A stretch of 64,000 nt of DNA, from positions 25,127 through 89,126 of the forward strand of contig CAUTAF010000006.1 of NCBI GenBank assembly GCA_963536495.1. Direction: 5' to 3'. The translations under genes were made by a program, and so were the position numbers. The DNA comes from CAJPPJ01 sp963536495 (GTDB taxonomy: Bacteria; Bacillota_I; Bacilli_A; RF39; UBA660). A model generated the notes under the pieces. It saw only the letters and a list, made by a program, of their open reading frames with translations, was not told the DNA's origin and made no database searches. Shown one piece after another: positions 42,387-51,024 of this stretch. The first letter of the stretch is position 1. Every line of letters starts with the position of its first letter.

Positions 42387-43739
42387 ATGAATGTAAATAT
42401 TCCTAATAAAATAGATTCAGAAAAATCAGTGTTAGGTGCAATGTTTTTAGAAAAAGAAGCATTGGCAAAGTCATGTGATTTATTAACACATGATTCTTTT
42501 TATGATGAAAAAAATCAAATTATATTTGAAACCATGAAATCTATGTATAATGATAAAATACCTATAGATTTAGTTACTTTAACATCGTGTTTAAGAGATA
42601 AAAAACTTTTAGATAAAGCAGGAGGAGCTCCTTATATAGCTAATATTTTAAATATTTTACCAAGTTCTAGTAATATTGATTATTATATAAAAGATATAGA
42701 AGAAGCTAGAATATTAAGAAAATTAATAGATGTAACTGGTCAAATAAAAGATTTAGCATTTGCAACAGATAAAAAAATAGAAGATGTTTTAGATGAATCA
42801 GAAAGCAAAATTTTAAATATAGCTAGAAATAGAAGATCAAAAGATTTTAAAACAGTAACAGAAGTATTAAAAAAAGCAGAAGATAATATTAATTTTTTAA
42901 CAAAAAATAAAAATGATGTAACAGGTATATCAACTGGATTTTTAGATTTTGATAAATATACAACAGGTTTAAAAGAAGGACAACTTATAATTGTTGCTGG
43001 TAGACCTGGTATCGGGAAAACTGTAGTTGCAACTAATTTAGCATCTAATATAGCTATAAATTCTAAAAAAACAGTAGCTTTATTTAATCTTGAAATGGGT
43101 GCTGAACAATTAATTAATAGAATGATTGCCAGTGTTGGTGGAATAGATCAACATAAACTTCAAACAGGTTATTTTAATGAATCGGATTGGAATAAATTTG
43201 CTAAAGCAACAGCAGAGCTTGGAAATTCAAAAATCTATTTTGATGATACTCCTAGTTTGTCTATAGGTGAATTAAAATCAAAATGTAGAAAATTAGCTAG
43301 TAGTGAAGATGGTTTAGATGTAATAATAATTGACTATTTACAAATATTAACTTCAAATAAAAATTATCAAGGTAATAGACAACAAGAAGTTGCTGATATT
43401 TCAAGATCTTTAAAACAACTTGCACTTGAACTTAAAGTACCTATAATTGCTTTAGCTCAACTTAGAAGACCAGTAGAACTGAAAAAAGGTGACCAAAGAC
43501 CTACAATGAATGAATTAAGAGAATCTGGTCAAATAGAACAAGATGCCGATATAATAGTACTATTATATAGAGAAGATTATGTAGATAAAACAAAAGCTAT
43601 AGATAACAATACAACTATTATGGAATTTAATCTTGAAAAAAATAGAAATGGAGTGTCTGGTAGAAAAATAGAACTTTTATATAATAAAAATCTATCGAGA
43701 TTACTTAATAAAGGAAAAGAAATAAATGAAGCAAATTAG
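42387..43739 (+). CDS. dnaB: Replicative DNA helicase (DnaB family; DnaC in Bacillus)
   Basis: 450 aa. N-terminal DnaB domain (DSEKSVLGAMFLEKEALAKS), RecA-like domain with Walker A AGRPGIGKTVVATNLASN, Walker B VIIIDYLQIL, and QDADIIVLLYRED. Hexameric 5'-3' helicase of the replication fork. No intein. Starts one base after rplI ends. Confidence 0.97.
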   Translation: MNVNIPNKIDSEKSVLGAMFLEKEALAKSCDLLTHDSFYDEKNQIIFETMKSMYNDKIPIDLVTLTSCLRDKKLLDKAGGAPYIANILNILPSSSNIDYYIKDIEEARILRKLIDVTGQIKDLAFATDKKIEDVLDESESKILNIARNRRSKDFKTVTEVLKKAEDNINFLTKNKNDVTGISTGFLDFDKYTTGLKEGQLIIVAGRPGIGKTVVATNLASNIAINSKKTVALFNLEMGAEQLINRMIASVGGIDQHKLQTGYFNESDWNKFAKATAELGNSKIYFDDTPSLSIGELKSKCRKLASSEDGLDVIIIDYLQILTSNKNYQGNRQQEVADISRSLKQLALELKVPIIALAQLRRPVELKKGDQRPTMNELRESGQIEQDADIIVLLYREDYVDKTKAIDNNTTIMEFNLEKNRNGVSGRKIELLYNKNLSRLLNKGKEINEAN

Positions 43740-45270
43740 ATTATTTTTTATTATAATTTTAGCGTTTCTTTTAAGTTTATCTTTATCGTTTATTAAAACA
43801 AAAAAAACAGATATATATAATTTAGCATATAAAGTATATATTGATGGTAAAGATATAGGATATATTAAAGATAAAAGTGAATTAGAAAGTTATATAACTA
43901 ATTTGAAAGTATCTGATAATATAAAAGAAAAATATAATGTTAAAGAAGTTTATTTACCTTCAAATGTTAATTTAGAAAAAATATATGTTAAAGATGTTGA
44001 ATACAAAACAGCAGAAGAAATATATAAACAAATAGAAGAAAGTAATTCTAAGTTAACTATAAAAGGTTATGAAGTTACTATAGGATCAGTAGATTATCAA
44101 ACGTTGGAAGTAAAAGAAACTATAAAAGAAACTAAATTTTATATATTAGATAAAAAAATTTTAAATGAAGGTATAAATAATTTTATTAAGATTTTTGTTT
44201 CTAATGAAGAATATGAGTTTTATTTTCAAAATAATAAATTTATAAAATTAGACAAAGATACAAGTATAAATAAGATAAAACTTTTAAATACTATAACAAT
44301 AAAACCAATAAATGTATCTACTGATAAAAATATATTTATTGATTCAAAAGAATTAAGTAGATATTTATTATTTGGTAACAATTCAGAAAAAAAAGAATAT
44401 ATAGTTCAAGAAGGTGAAAGTATTGCTAAGATAGCAGAAAAATCTAAAATTTCTGTAAAAGAATTTTTAATGGTTAATCCTGATATAAAAAGTGAAAATG
44501 AACTATTATATCCTGGTCAAAAAGTAAATGTATCATTAATTAATCCATCTTTAATAGTAGAAAAAGAAATAACAAAAACTAGTATGTTTGAAAACAAATA
44601 CGAAGATATAGTTCAATATGATCAATCAAAAGGTCAAAATTATAAAGAAATAAAACAAGAAGGGGAAAATGGTTTAGCAAAAACAACATATAAATATAAA
44701 TATTTTAATGATAAAGTAGGTTCAGTAACTAAAATATCTATAGAAACAATAAAACCTAGTAAAGCAAAAATTACTGTTTTAGGAAGTAAATATGTGTCTA
44801 AAATGGGAGATATTGGAATATGGTCTTGGCCTACAGTACAACCTTATCATATAAGTTCATATCATGGATGGAGAACTTTATTTGGACAATCTAATTATCA
44901 TGAAGGTATAGATATAACAGTTCCGGGTTCAAGTGGAACACCAATTTATGCTGCAAATAACGGAGTAGTTGTTTCAACAGCTGATGGGTATGCGCTAAAT
45001 TACCATAACTGTTATAGTAAAGGTATGACTGGAAACCATGTATATATAAATCATAACAATGGATATTACACTACTTATTTACATATGAGACCTGGTATTT
45101 TAGTTAAAGAAGGGCAAACTGTCGTCAGAGGTCAATTGATTGGTTATATGGGAAATAGCGGTTGTTCATTTGGAGAACACTTACACTTTGGATTAACTAC
45201 TGTTAAACCTTATACTCAAGGTTATGCATCTGGAGGAAATACTAACCCGTTAGTATTATTTAGAAGATGA
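43726..45270 (+). CDS. LysM-G5-M23 cell-wall endopeptidase
   Basis: 514 aa. N-terminal signal or anchor (residues 5-24), a long extracytoplasmic region, LysM (YIVQEGESIAKIAEKSKI..., about 225-272), G5-like domain (residues 275-350), and M23 domain with metal ligands in YHEGIDITVPG and EHLHFGL. Binds peptidoglycan and cleaves cross-bridges. Overlaps dnaB by 14 bases. The stop is TGA, overlapping the next start, which argues for the standard genetic code. Confidence 0.92.
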   Translation: MKQIRLFFIIILAFLLSLSLSFIKTKKTDIYNLAYKVYIDGKDIGYIKDKSELESYITNLKVSDNIKEKYNVKEVYLPSNVNLEKIYVKDVEYKTAEEIYKQIEESNSKLTIKGYEVTIGSVDYQTLEVKETIKETKFYILDKKILNEGINNFIKIFVSNEEYEFYFQNNKFIKLDKDTSINKIKLLNTITIKPINVSTDKNIFIDSKELSRYLLFGNNSEKKEYIVQEGESIAKIAEKSKISVKEFLMVNPDIKSENELLYPGQKVNVSLINPSLIVEKEITKTSMFENKYEDIVQYDQSKGQNYKEIKQEGENGLAKTTYKYKYFNDKVGSVTKISIETIKPSKAKITVLGSKYVSKMGDIGIWSWPTVQPYHISSYHGWRTLFGQSNYHEGIDITVPGSSGTPIYAANNGVVVSTADGYALNYHNCYSKGMTGNHVYINHNNGYYTTYLHMRPGILVKEGQTVVRGQLIGYMGNSGCSFGEHLHFGLTTVKPYTQGYASGGNTNPLVLFRR

Positions 45271-45980
45271 AAATACAAATGATTTCAAGTGGTTCTAAAG
45301 GAAATAGTTATTTAATTACAACTAAAAAAAACAATAATTATTTGATAGATTTTGGTGTAAGTATATCTAAAATAAAAAAATATATTGATATATCAAAGAT
45401 AAAAGGAATATTTATAACTCATATTCATAATGATCATATTTTGGGACTTAAAAATTTAAAATATGATATACCTATTATTGCTAAAGGAAAAACAAGAGAG
45501 TATCTTCAAAATAATTATACTTTAAATTTATTAGATGAAAATATAAACAAATTTGAAGATATCTCTTTTAATTTTTTTGAATTATCTCACGATGTTGAAA
45601 ATTATGGAATTGTTATAAAAAATGAAACAAACGAATTGGTTTATATTACAGATACTGGTTATATACCACAAAAGTATTATTCTTTTTTAAATAATAAAAC
45701 TGTTTATTTAGTAGAATCAAATTATGATGAAAAAATGATTATGAATAGTGAATATCCTTATTATTTAATTCAAAGAATTATATCTGATATTGGTCATTTA
45801 TCTAATTATCAAACAAGTAAATTTTTATCTAATGTAGTTGGTAAAGATACAAAAAAAGTAATATTGATACATTTAAGTGAACATAATAATACTAATGAAG
45901 CTTGTCTTGATGTTATGAAAGAAAATCTTAATTTTGATGTTTCAATAATTAATGAAGATGAGGTAATAATAGATGATTAA
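45267..45980 (+). CDS. walJ: Metallo-beta-lactamase-fold exonuclease WalJ/YycJ-like
   Basis: 237 aa. SSGSKGNSYLI start typical of YycJ/WalJ, metal motif THIHNDHILG, later SHDVENYG, ITDTGY and HLSEHN. A 5'-3' exonuclease-type enzyme usually at the end of walRK operons and linked to fork coordination. No walRK genes accompany it here; instead it lies between a cell-wall peptidase and rlmH. Confidence 0.9.
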   Translation: MKIQMISSGSKGNSYLITTKKNNNYLIDFGVSISKIKKYIDISKIKGIFITHIHNDHILGLKNLKYDIPIIAKGKTREYLQNNYTLNLLDENINKFEDISFNFFELSHDVENYGIVIKNETNELVYITDTGYIPQKYYSFLNNKTVYLVESNYDEKMIMNSEYPYYLIQRIISDIGHLSNYQTSKFLSNVVGKDTKKVILIHLSEHNNTNEACLDVMKENLNFDVSIINEDEVIIDD

Positions 45981-46422
45981 AGTAATATGTGTAGGAAAAA
46001 TAAAAGATAAAAATTTAAAAAACCTTATAGATGATTATTATAAAAGAATCTCTAAGTATGTAAATGTTCAAATAATTGAAATAAAAGATGAAAATGAAAA
46101 TTATGATGAAATGAAAAGAGAGTCTAAAGAAATAGAAAATTATTTAGATAATAAAAATTATAATATTGCTTTAGATAGAATAGGTAAAGATATTAATAGT
46201 ATAGAATTTTCTAATTTGATAGATAAAACATTTATAAATTATTCGAATATAACTTTTATTATAGGTGGATCTTTAGGTCTTGATAAAACTATATTAGATA
46301 AATGTAATATGATACTTAGTTTTTCTAATTTAACTTTTCCACATCAATTATTTAGATTGATGTTATTAGAGCAAATTTATAGATCATTTAAAATATTAAA
46401 TAATGAAAGGTATCACAAATGA
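45973..46422 (+). CDS. rlmH: 23S rRNA pseudouridine1915-N3-methyltransferase RlmH
   Basis: 149 aa. SPOUT methyltransferase: MIKVICVGKIKDKNLKNLID at the start, FIIGGSLGLDKTILDK, and the invariant C-terminal LLEQIYRSFKILNNERYHK. Acts on the assembled 70S ribosome. Following walJ is the Bacillus order (yycJ ... rlmH). Overlaps ung by 4 bases. Confidence 0.97.
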   Translation: MIKVICVGKIKDKNLKNLIDDYYKRISKYVNVQIIEIKDENENYDEMKRESKEIENYLDNKNYNIALDRIGKDINSIEFSNLIDKTFINYSNITFIIGGSLGLDKTILDKCNMILSFSNLTFPHQLFRLMLLEQIYRSFKILNNERYHK

Positions 46423-47069
46423 ATACATGGTATGAGTTTTTAAAAGATGAATTAGAAAGTGATTATTTTAAAGAACTTATAAAAAAATTAAAAATAGAAT
46501 ATCAAGAAAAAACTATATATCCTAAATATGAAGATATATTTAAAGCATTTAGATTATGTACTATAGATAATGTTAAAGTTGTAATAATAGGTCAAGATCC
46601 TTATCATGGTGAAAATGAAGCTACTGGTTTAGCATTTTCAGTAGAAGATAATATGAAAACACCTCCATCTTTAAGAAATATATTTTTAGAACTAAAAAAT
46701 GATTTAAATATAGAAAAAACTAATAATTCTTTGGATAATTGGGCTAAACAAGGGGTATTTTTAATAAATTCAGTACTTACTGTAGAAAAAGATAAACCAG
46801 GATCACATAAAATGTTAAATTGGGAAAGATTTACTGATTATGTTATTAAAGTAATTTCAGAAAAAAAAGAAAATATCGTTTTTATCTTACTTGGTAATTA
46901 TGCTAAAAGTAAAAGACATTTAATAGATGAAGATAAGCATTTTATTATAGAAACTACTCATCCATCTCCTTTTTCTGTATATAGAGGTTTTTTTGGGTCA
47001 AAAATATTTTCAAAAACTAATAATTATTTAAAAGAAAAAAATAAAAATACTATAGATTTTAGTCTTTAG
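46419..47069 (+). CDS. ung: Uracil-DNA glycosylase (family 1)
   Basis: 216 aa. Catalytic motif GQDPYHGENEATGLAFSV and C-terminal HPSPFSVYRGFFGSKIFSKT. Removes uracil from DNA. Its 3' end overlaps the convergent lemA-like gene by 11 bases. Confidence 0.97.
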   Translation: MNTWYEFLKDELESDYFKELIKKLKIEYQEKTIYPKYEDIFKAFRLCTIDNVKVVIIGQDPYHGENEATGLAFSVEDNMKTPPSLRNIFLELKNDLNIEKTNNSLDNWAKQGVFLINSVLTVEKDKPGSHKMLNWERFTDYVIKVISEKKENIVFILLGNYAKSKRHLIDEDKHFIIETTHPSPFSVYRGFFGSKIFSKTNNYLKEKNKNTIDFSL

Positions 47070-47592
47070 TATTTTTTTTTAATATTTCAAATAATTCTTC
47101 TTTTTCAAGTATTCTTATAAAATGATAATCTAATTTATTATTTTTTGATTTATTTTTGTTAGCAATTGGTTCAAATAATTTGTTGTATTCTTCTGCTTCT
47201 TTATTATAATATGTTTTTTCCGCTTCTATTTCTATTTCTAAATTGAATAAGTTTTTAATTTTTTCTTTTATTTTATCATCAAATACTATTGTTTTATTAA
47301 TCATTAAGTATTCTTTTAAATCTTTATATATTCCATTTAATAATCTATCTAAATTAAAATTATCTTCTTCATTTTTAATTTTATTTAATTTTGTAAACAT
47401 TTCTTTATTGTTTAATTTATTTATTTCTTTACAAATATCATATAATAAATCTCTTTTTTTAATTATTAAATTAGATATATTATCATTTATTTTATTTAAA
47501 TTAGTATTTTTATTAATTAAAATATTTAAACTCTTTTTTTTATTTATCAATAATAATGTAATAATTATTATGAATATTGTAACTATTAACAT
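47059..47592 (-). CDS. Membrane-anchored helical protein, possibly LemA-like
   Basis: 177 aa. One N-terminal membrane helix (residues 1-16), then a helical domain. The pattern of KKRDLLYDICKEINKL, a middle Leu-rich helix, and LEIEIEAEKTYYNKEAEEYN resembles the LemA layout (RR-DLIPNLV ... AR-YN--V--YN), but similarity is weak by eye. It is the first minus-strand gene right of the origin, convergent with ung. No site or motif reveals a function. Confidence 0.5.
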   Translation of the reverse strand: MLIVTIFIIIITLLLINKKKSLNILINKNTNLNKINDNISNLIIKKRDLLYDICKEINKLNNKEMFTKLNKIKNEEDNFNLDRLLNGIYKDLKEYLMINKTIVFDDKIKEKIKNLFNLEIEIEAEKTYYNKEAEEYNKLFEPIANKNKSKNNKLDYHFIRILEKEELFEILKKNTKD

Positions 47593-47654
47593 CTATTCAC
47601 CTCTATGTTACAATTTTATCATTATTTTATATTTTTATAAAGATAAAAAATAAC

Positions 47655-47683
47655 TTGAAATATAATTATAATAATGTTATAAA
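47655..47683 (+). promoter_or_regulatory. Promoter of the rpoE-prfA-prmC group
   Basis: TTGAAA (47655..47660), 17 bases, TATAAA (47678..47683) with TGT just upstream (extended -10). Lies 27 bases before the rpoE start and faces away from the divergent lemA-like gene. Confidence 0.6.
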
Positions 47684-47710
47684 AGTATAGAAAGAAAAAG
47701 GAAGATTATT

Positions 47711-48166
47711 ATGAAATTTGACAAATTAACAAAGGAAGATGCAGAATTATTATCATATAAAGATTTAACATGTCTTATATTAGAAAATAAAGGTAAAAAA
47801 AATACATTAGATTTATTAACTTTAATAGTAAATAAATTAGGTTTATCATCTAATCATTTAGATAATAAAATAGCAGATTATTATACTATGCTTAATAATG
47901 ATAAAAAATTTGTACTTTTAGATGATGGAAATTGGGATTTGAGTGAAAAATATACTTCTGATTTAAAAAAGAAAAATATTGATGAAGAAGAAGATTTTGA
48001 TGAAGAAGAATTGAAAGAAGATGAAGAAATAGAAGAAGCAGAAGATGAAATTGATAGTAAAACTAATTATGATGATGCTTATCAAGATGAAGATTTTGAT
48101 GATGATGCTATTGATGAATTAGATGGTTTAGTAGTAGTAGATGAAGATGAAATGGAATTAGAATAG
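47711..48166 (+). CDS. rpoE: RNA polymerase delta subunit
   Basis: 151 aa. N-terminal HARE-HTH domain (residues 1-85, with LLSYKDLTCLILENKGKKNT and GNWDLSEKY) and a C-terminal tail that is almost entirely Asp/Glu. This is the defining plan of delta, a Firmicutes-specific polymerase subunit that displaces RNA and speeds recycling. Its presence supports placement within Bacilli-like Firmicutes. Confidence 0.95.
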   Translation: MKFDKLTKEDAELLSYKDLTCLILENKGKKNTLDLLTLIVNKLGLSSNHLDNKIADYYTMLNNDKKFVLLDDGNWDLSEKYTSDLKKKNIDEEEDFDEEELKEDEEIEEAEDEIDSKTNYDDAYQDEDFDDDAIDELDGLVVVDEDEMELE

Positions 48167-48168
48167 AA

Positions 48169-49230
48169 ATGTTTGAAAGATTAGATTTAATAGAAGAAAA
48201 ATATAATAAGTTGGTAGAAGATTTAGCTAGTCCAGAAATAGTATCTAATATTAAAAAAATGACTGAATTATCAAAAGAAGTTAGCGATATTGAAGAAGTG
48301 GTTAAATCTTATAAGGAATATAAAAGATTATTGATAGAAGAAGAAAATAATAAACTATTACTAGAAGATAAAGATATGCTTTCTTTGGTAGAAGAAGAAT
48401 TAAAAAATATAGAAGAAGAAAAAACAAAGATTTTAGCTTTTTTAGAAGAAGAATTAAAACCTAAAGATAAAAATGATTCTAAAAATGTTATTATTGAAAT
48501 AAGAGGTGCAGCTGGAGGAGATGAAGCAAATATATTTGCAGGAGATCTTTTTAGAATGTATCTTAAGTATTGTGAAAAGGAAAATTTTAAAGTAAATATT
48601 TTATCTGAAGATAGTTCAGATACAGGAGGATTTACTTATGTATCATTCGCGGTAAAAGGTAAAAATGTATATTCCAAATTAAAATATGAGAGTGGTGCTC
48701 ATAGAGTACAAAGAATTCCAGTAACAGAAACTCAAGGAAGAGTACATACTTCAACTGCAACAGTACTTGTTATGCCTGAAAATGAAGAAATAGAAGTAGA
48801 TATAAATATGGAAGATATAAGAGTTGATGTTTATAGATCAAGTGGAAAAGGTGGACAAGGTGTAAATACAACGGATTCTGCAGTAAGACTTACACATATA
48901 CCTACTAATATAGTTGTTACATGTCAAACTGAAAGAAGTCAAATTCAAAATAAAGAAACAGCTTTAAAAGTATTAAAAGCAAGAATTTATGAAGCAGAAC
49001 AAGAAAAAAGAGATTTAGAACTTGGTAATGAAAGAAGAAGTAAGATTGGAACTGGTTCTAGAAGTGAAAAGATAAGAACTTATAATTATCCACAAAATAG
49101 AGTAACTGATCATAGAATAGGTTTTTCTTATATGAATTTAGATAGAGTAATGGAAGGAGAACTAGCTCCAATTATTCAAGCATTAATAGATGAAGATGAA
49201 AAAAGAAAGTTAGAATCTAATGAAAATTAA
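48169..49230 (+). CDS. prfA: Peptide chain release factor 1
   Basis: 353 aa. GGQ loop RSSGKGGQGVNTTDSAVRLT and the anticodon-like PVT motif (RIPVTETQGRVHTSTATV), which specifies UAA/UAG reading. Followed directly by its methyltransferase gene prmC (11-base overlap). RF2 is not in this window. Confidence 0.97.
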   Translation: MFERLDLIEEKYNKLVEDLASPEIVSNIKKMTELSKEVSDIEEVVKSYKEYKRLLIEEENNKLLLEDKDMLSLVEEELKNIEEEKTKILAFLEEELKPKDKNDSKNVIIEIRGAAGGDEANIFAGDLFRMYLKYCEKENFKVNILSEDSSDTGGFTYVSFAVKGKNVYSKLKYESGAHRVQRIPVTETQGRVHTSTATVLVMPENEEIEVDINMEDIRVDVYRSSGKGGQGVNTTDSAVRLTHIPTNIVVTCQTERSQIQNKETALKVLKARIYEAEQEKRDLELGNERRSKIGTGSRSEKIRTYNYPQNRVTDHRIGFSYMNLDRVMEGELAPIIQALIDEDEKRKLESNEN

Positions 49231-50023
49231 AGAAATTATAAACAAATATATAAAAGATATACCAAAAGATGATATTTATTTAATAATATCTTCTTTTTTA
49301 AATTGTAACAAATTAGATGTTTTGAAATATTTAGATTTAGATGTTGATTTTAAAAAAATAGAAAAATATTTTAAAAGATATAAAGAAGGTGAACCAATTA
49401 ACTATATTTTAAATTCAAAAGAATTTTATGGTCTTAATTTTTATGTAGATAACAGAGTTTTAATACCTAGATTTGAAACAGAGATATTAGTAGAAAAAGT
49501 AATTGAAAGAATAGAAAAATTAGAAGACAAAAATATTGATATATTAGATTTATGTTGTGGAAGTGGTAATATAGGTTTAACTTTAAAAAGTAAGTTTAAT
49601 GATTTAAATATAGATTTATCTGATATATCAAAAGAAGCATTAGAAGTAGCAAATATTAATAAAAATAATTTAGCTTTAAATGTAAATTTAATAAACAGTG
49701 ATTTATTTGAAAATATAAATAAAAAATATGACATAATAGTATCTAATCCACCATATTTAGCAAGAGAAGAAGCAAGTTATCAAACTGATAAATATGAACC
49801 ACATCTTGCTCTTTATACAGAAGATGGTGTAGAAATATTTGAAAATATATTTAAAAATATTACAAAATGTTTGAAAGAAAAATTTATAATTTTTTTAGAA
49901 ATAGGGGATGGACATTATTATAAAATAGAAAAAGTTATTAATAGATATTTAAAAAATGTTAAAATTAATTTATACTATGATTATAATGATAGAGAAAGGA
50001 TTGTGATTGTAGAATCACTTTAA
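49220..50023 (+). CDS. prmC: Release factor glutamine methyltransferase PrmC (HemK)
   Basis: 267 aa. N-terminal helical domain, then SAM motif ILDLCCGSGNIGLTLKSKF and the catalytic IIVSNPPYLAREEA. Methylates the Gln of the GGQ motif in release factors. Gene pairing with prfA is near-universal. Confidence 0.96.
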   Translation: MKIKEIINKYIKDIPKDDIYLIISSFLNCNKLDVLKYLDLDVDFKKIEKYFKRYKEGEPINYILNSKEFYGLNFYVDNRVLIPRFETEILVEKVIERIEKLEDKNIDILDLCCGSGNIGLTLKSKFNDLNIDLSDISKEALEVANINKNNLALNVNLINSDLFENINKKYDIIVSNPPYLAREEASYQTDKYEPHLALYTEDGVEIFENIFKNITKCLKEKFIIFLEIGDGHYYKIEKVINRYLKNVKINLYYDYNDRERIVIVESL

Positions 50024-50028
50024 GAATT

Positions 50029-50142
50029 ATGAAAATAGTCGATTTTTTAATGAATAATGCAATTTTATTCGTTGGAATGCTTTTATTATGTGCATTAGTA
50101 TTCTTAATAACAGTTAAAATTTATAAAGGAAAAAAGAAGTAA
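50029..50142 (+). CDS. Small single-pass membrane peptide (37 aa)
   Basis: Reads MKIVDFLMNNAILFVGMLLL... then a basic C-terminus YKGKKK. One hydrophobic helix (residues about 10-29) with N-out or N-in topology unclear. It starts 5 bases after prmC and stops directly at a terminator hairpin, which supports it as the last cistron of the rpoE-prfA-prmC transcript. The ribosome binding site is weak (AAGAAT). Family not recognised. Confidence 0.55.
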   Translation: MKIVDFLMNNAILFVGMLLLCALVFLITVKIYKGKKK

Positions 50143-50158
50143 TTGCTTCTTTTTTATA
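50131..50158 (+). terminator. Terminator after the 37-aa peptide gene
   Basis: AAGAAG, loop TAATTG, CTTCTT, then T-rich tail, overlapping the last Lys codons of the small peptide gene. Confidence 0.7.
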
Positions 50159-50164
50159 TTTTTA

Positions 50165-50959
50165 ATGATATTTATATTAATATTTATAATTACATTTTTA
50201 TTATATATTTTACTTAGCAATGATATAGTTATTTTGAGTAGATATGAAATTTTATCTAGTAAAATACCCGAAAGTTTTGATGGATATAAAATTATTCAAA
50301 TATCAGATTTTCATAGTAATGCAAGACTTATAGATAAAACAGTCAAAAAGATTAAAAATGAATCTCCTAATATTATAGTTATAACTGGAGATTTAATAGA
50401 TAGATATGAAAGTTTTGAAAATGCAGAAAAATTTTTAAATATGATAAGAAATATTGCAACTATATATTATGTTACAGGGAATCATGAAATATATTACAAA
50501 AGGTTTTCTCAGTTAAAAAAATTACTTAATAAATTAAATGTGATAGTTTTAGAAAACAAAAATATTTTGTTAAAACAAAATAATAGTTTTATAAATTTAA
50601 TAGGAATTAATGATATATCTCATAATAAAAAAGATATAGTAAAAGTTATAAATGATTTAAAAAAAGATGATAAATATAATATTTTATTATCACATAGACC
50701 AGAATTATTTAAAAAATATGTAGAATCTAAAGTTGATCTAGTTTTTTCTGGACATGCACATGGAGGTCAATTTAGAATTCCTTTTATAGGAGGTGTTTAT
50801 TCTCCTGGACAAGGTATTTTTCCTAAATATACATCTGGTATATATAAAGAAGAAAATACCAATATGATAGTTAATAGAGCTCTTGGAGATAGTAGGATTT
50901 CAATAAGAATAAATAATCCAAGAGATATAGTTTTACTGACATTAAAATCTAAAAAGTGA
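50165..50959 (+). CDS. Membrane-anchored metallophosphoesterase, YkuE-like
   Basis: 264 aa. N-terminal membrane helix (residues 1-17), then calcineurin-type phosphoesterase: ISDFHSN, GDLIDRYESF, TGNHEIYY, SHRPELF, FSGHAHGGQFRIPFIGG. Family members (YkuE, LpxH-like type) act on phospholipid-like or envelope substrates; the target here is unknown. It ends just before a bidirectional terminator. Confidence 0.9.
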   Translation: MIFILIFIITFLLYILLSNDIVILSRYEILSSKIPESFDGYKIIQISDFHSNARLIDKTVKKIKNESPNIIVITGDLIDRYESFENAEKFLNMIRNIATIYYVTGNHEIYYKRFSQLKKLLNKLNVIVLENKNILLKQNNSFINLIGINDISHNKKDIVKVINDLKKDDKYNILLSHRPELFKKYVESKVDLVFSGHAHGGQFRIPFIGGVYSPGQGIFPKYTSGIYKEENTNMIVNRALGDSRISIRINNPRDIVLLTLKSKK

Positions 50960-50979
50960 ATAATTTGTACATAAAAAAC

Positions 50980-51009
50980 AAAAAAGAGATTATTTTTATC
51001 TCTTTTTTT
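50980..51009. terminator. Bidirectional terminator between convergent genes
   Basis: AAAAAAGAGAT, seven-base loop, ATCTCTTTTTT. Works for the phosphoesterase on the plus strand and for the FemABX gene on the minus strand. Confidence 0.8.
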
Positions 51010-51024
51010 GTATATTTTACATAT

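Noticed and set aside
45268..45270. UGA recoded to Trp (mollicute code)
   Set aside because: TGA ends several genes at exactly the expected place (45268..45270 before walJ, 46420..46422 at rlmH), and conserved Trp positions use TGG.
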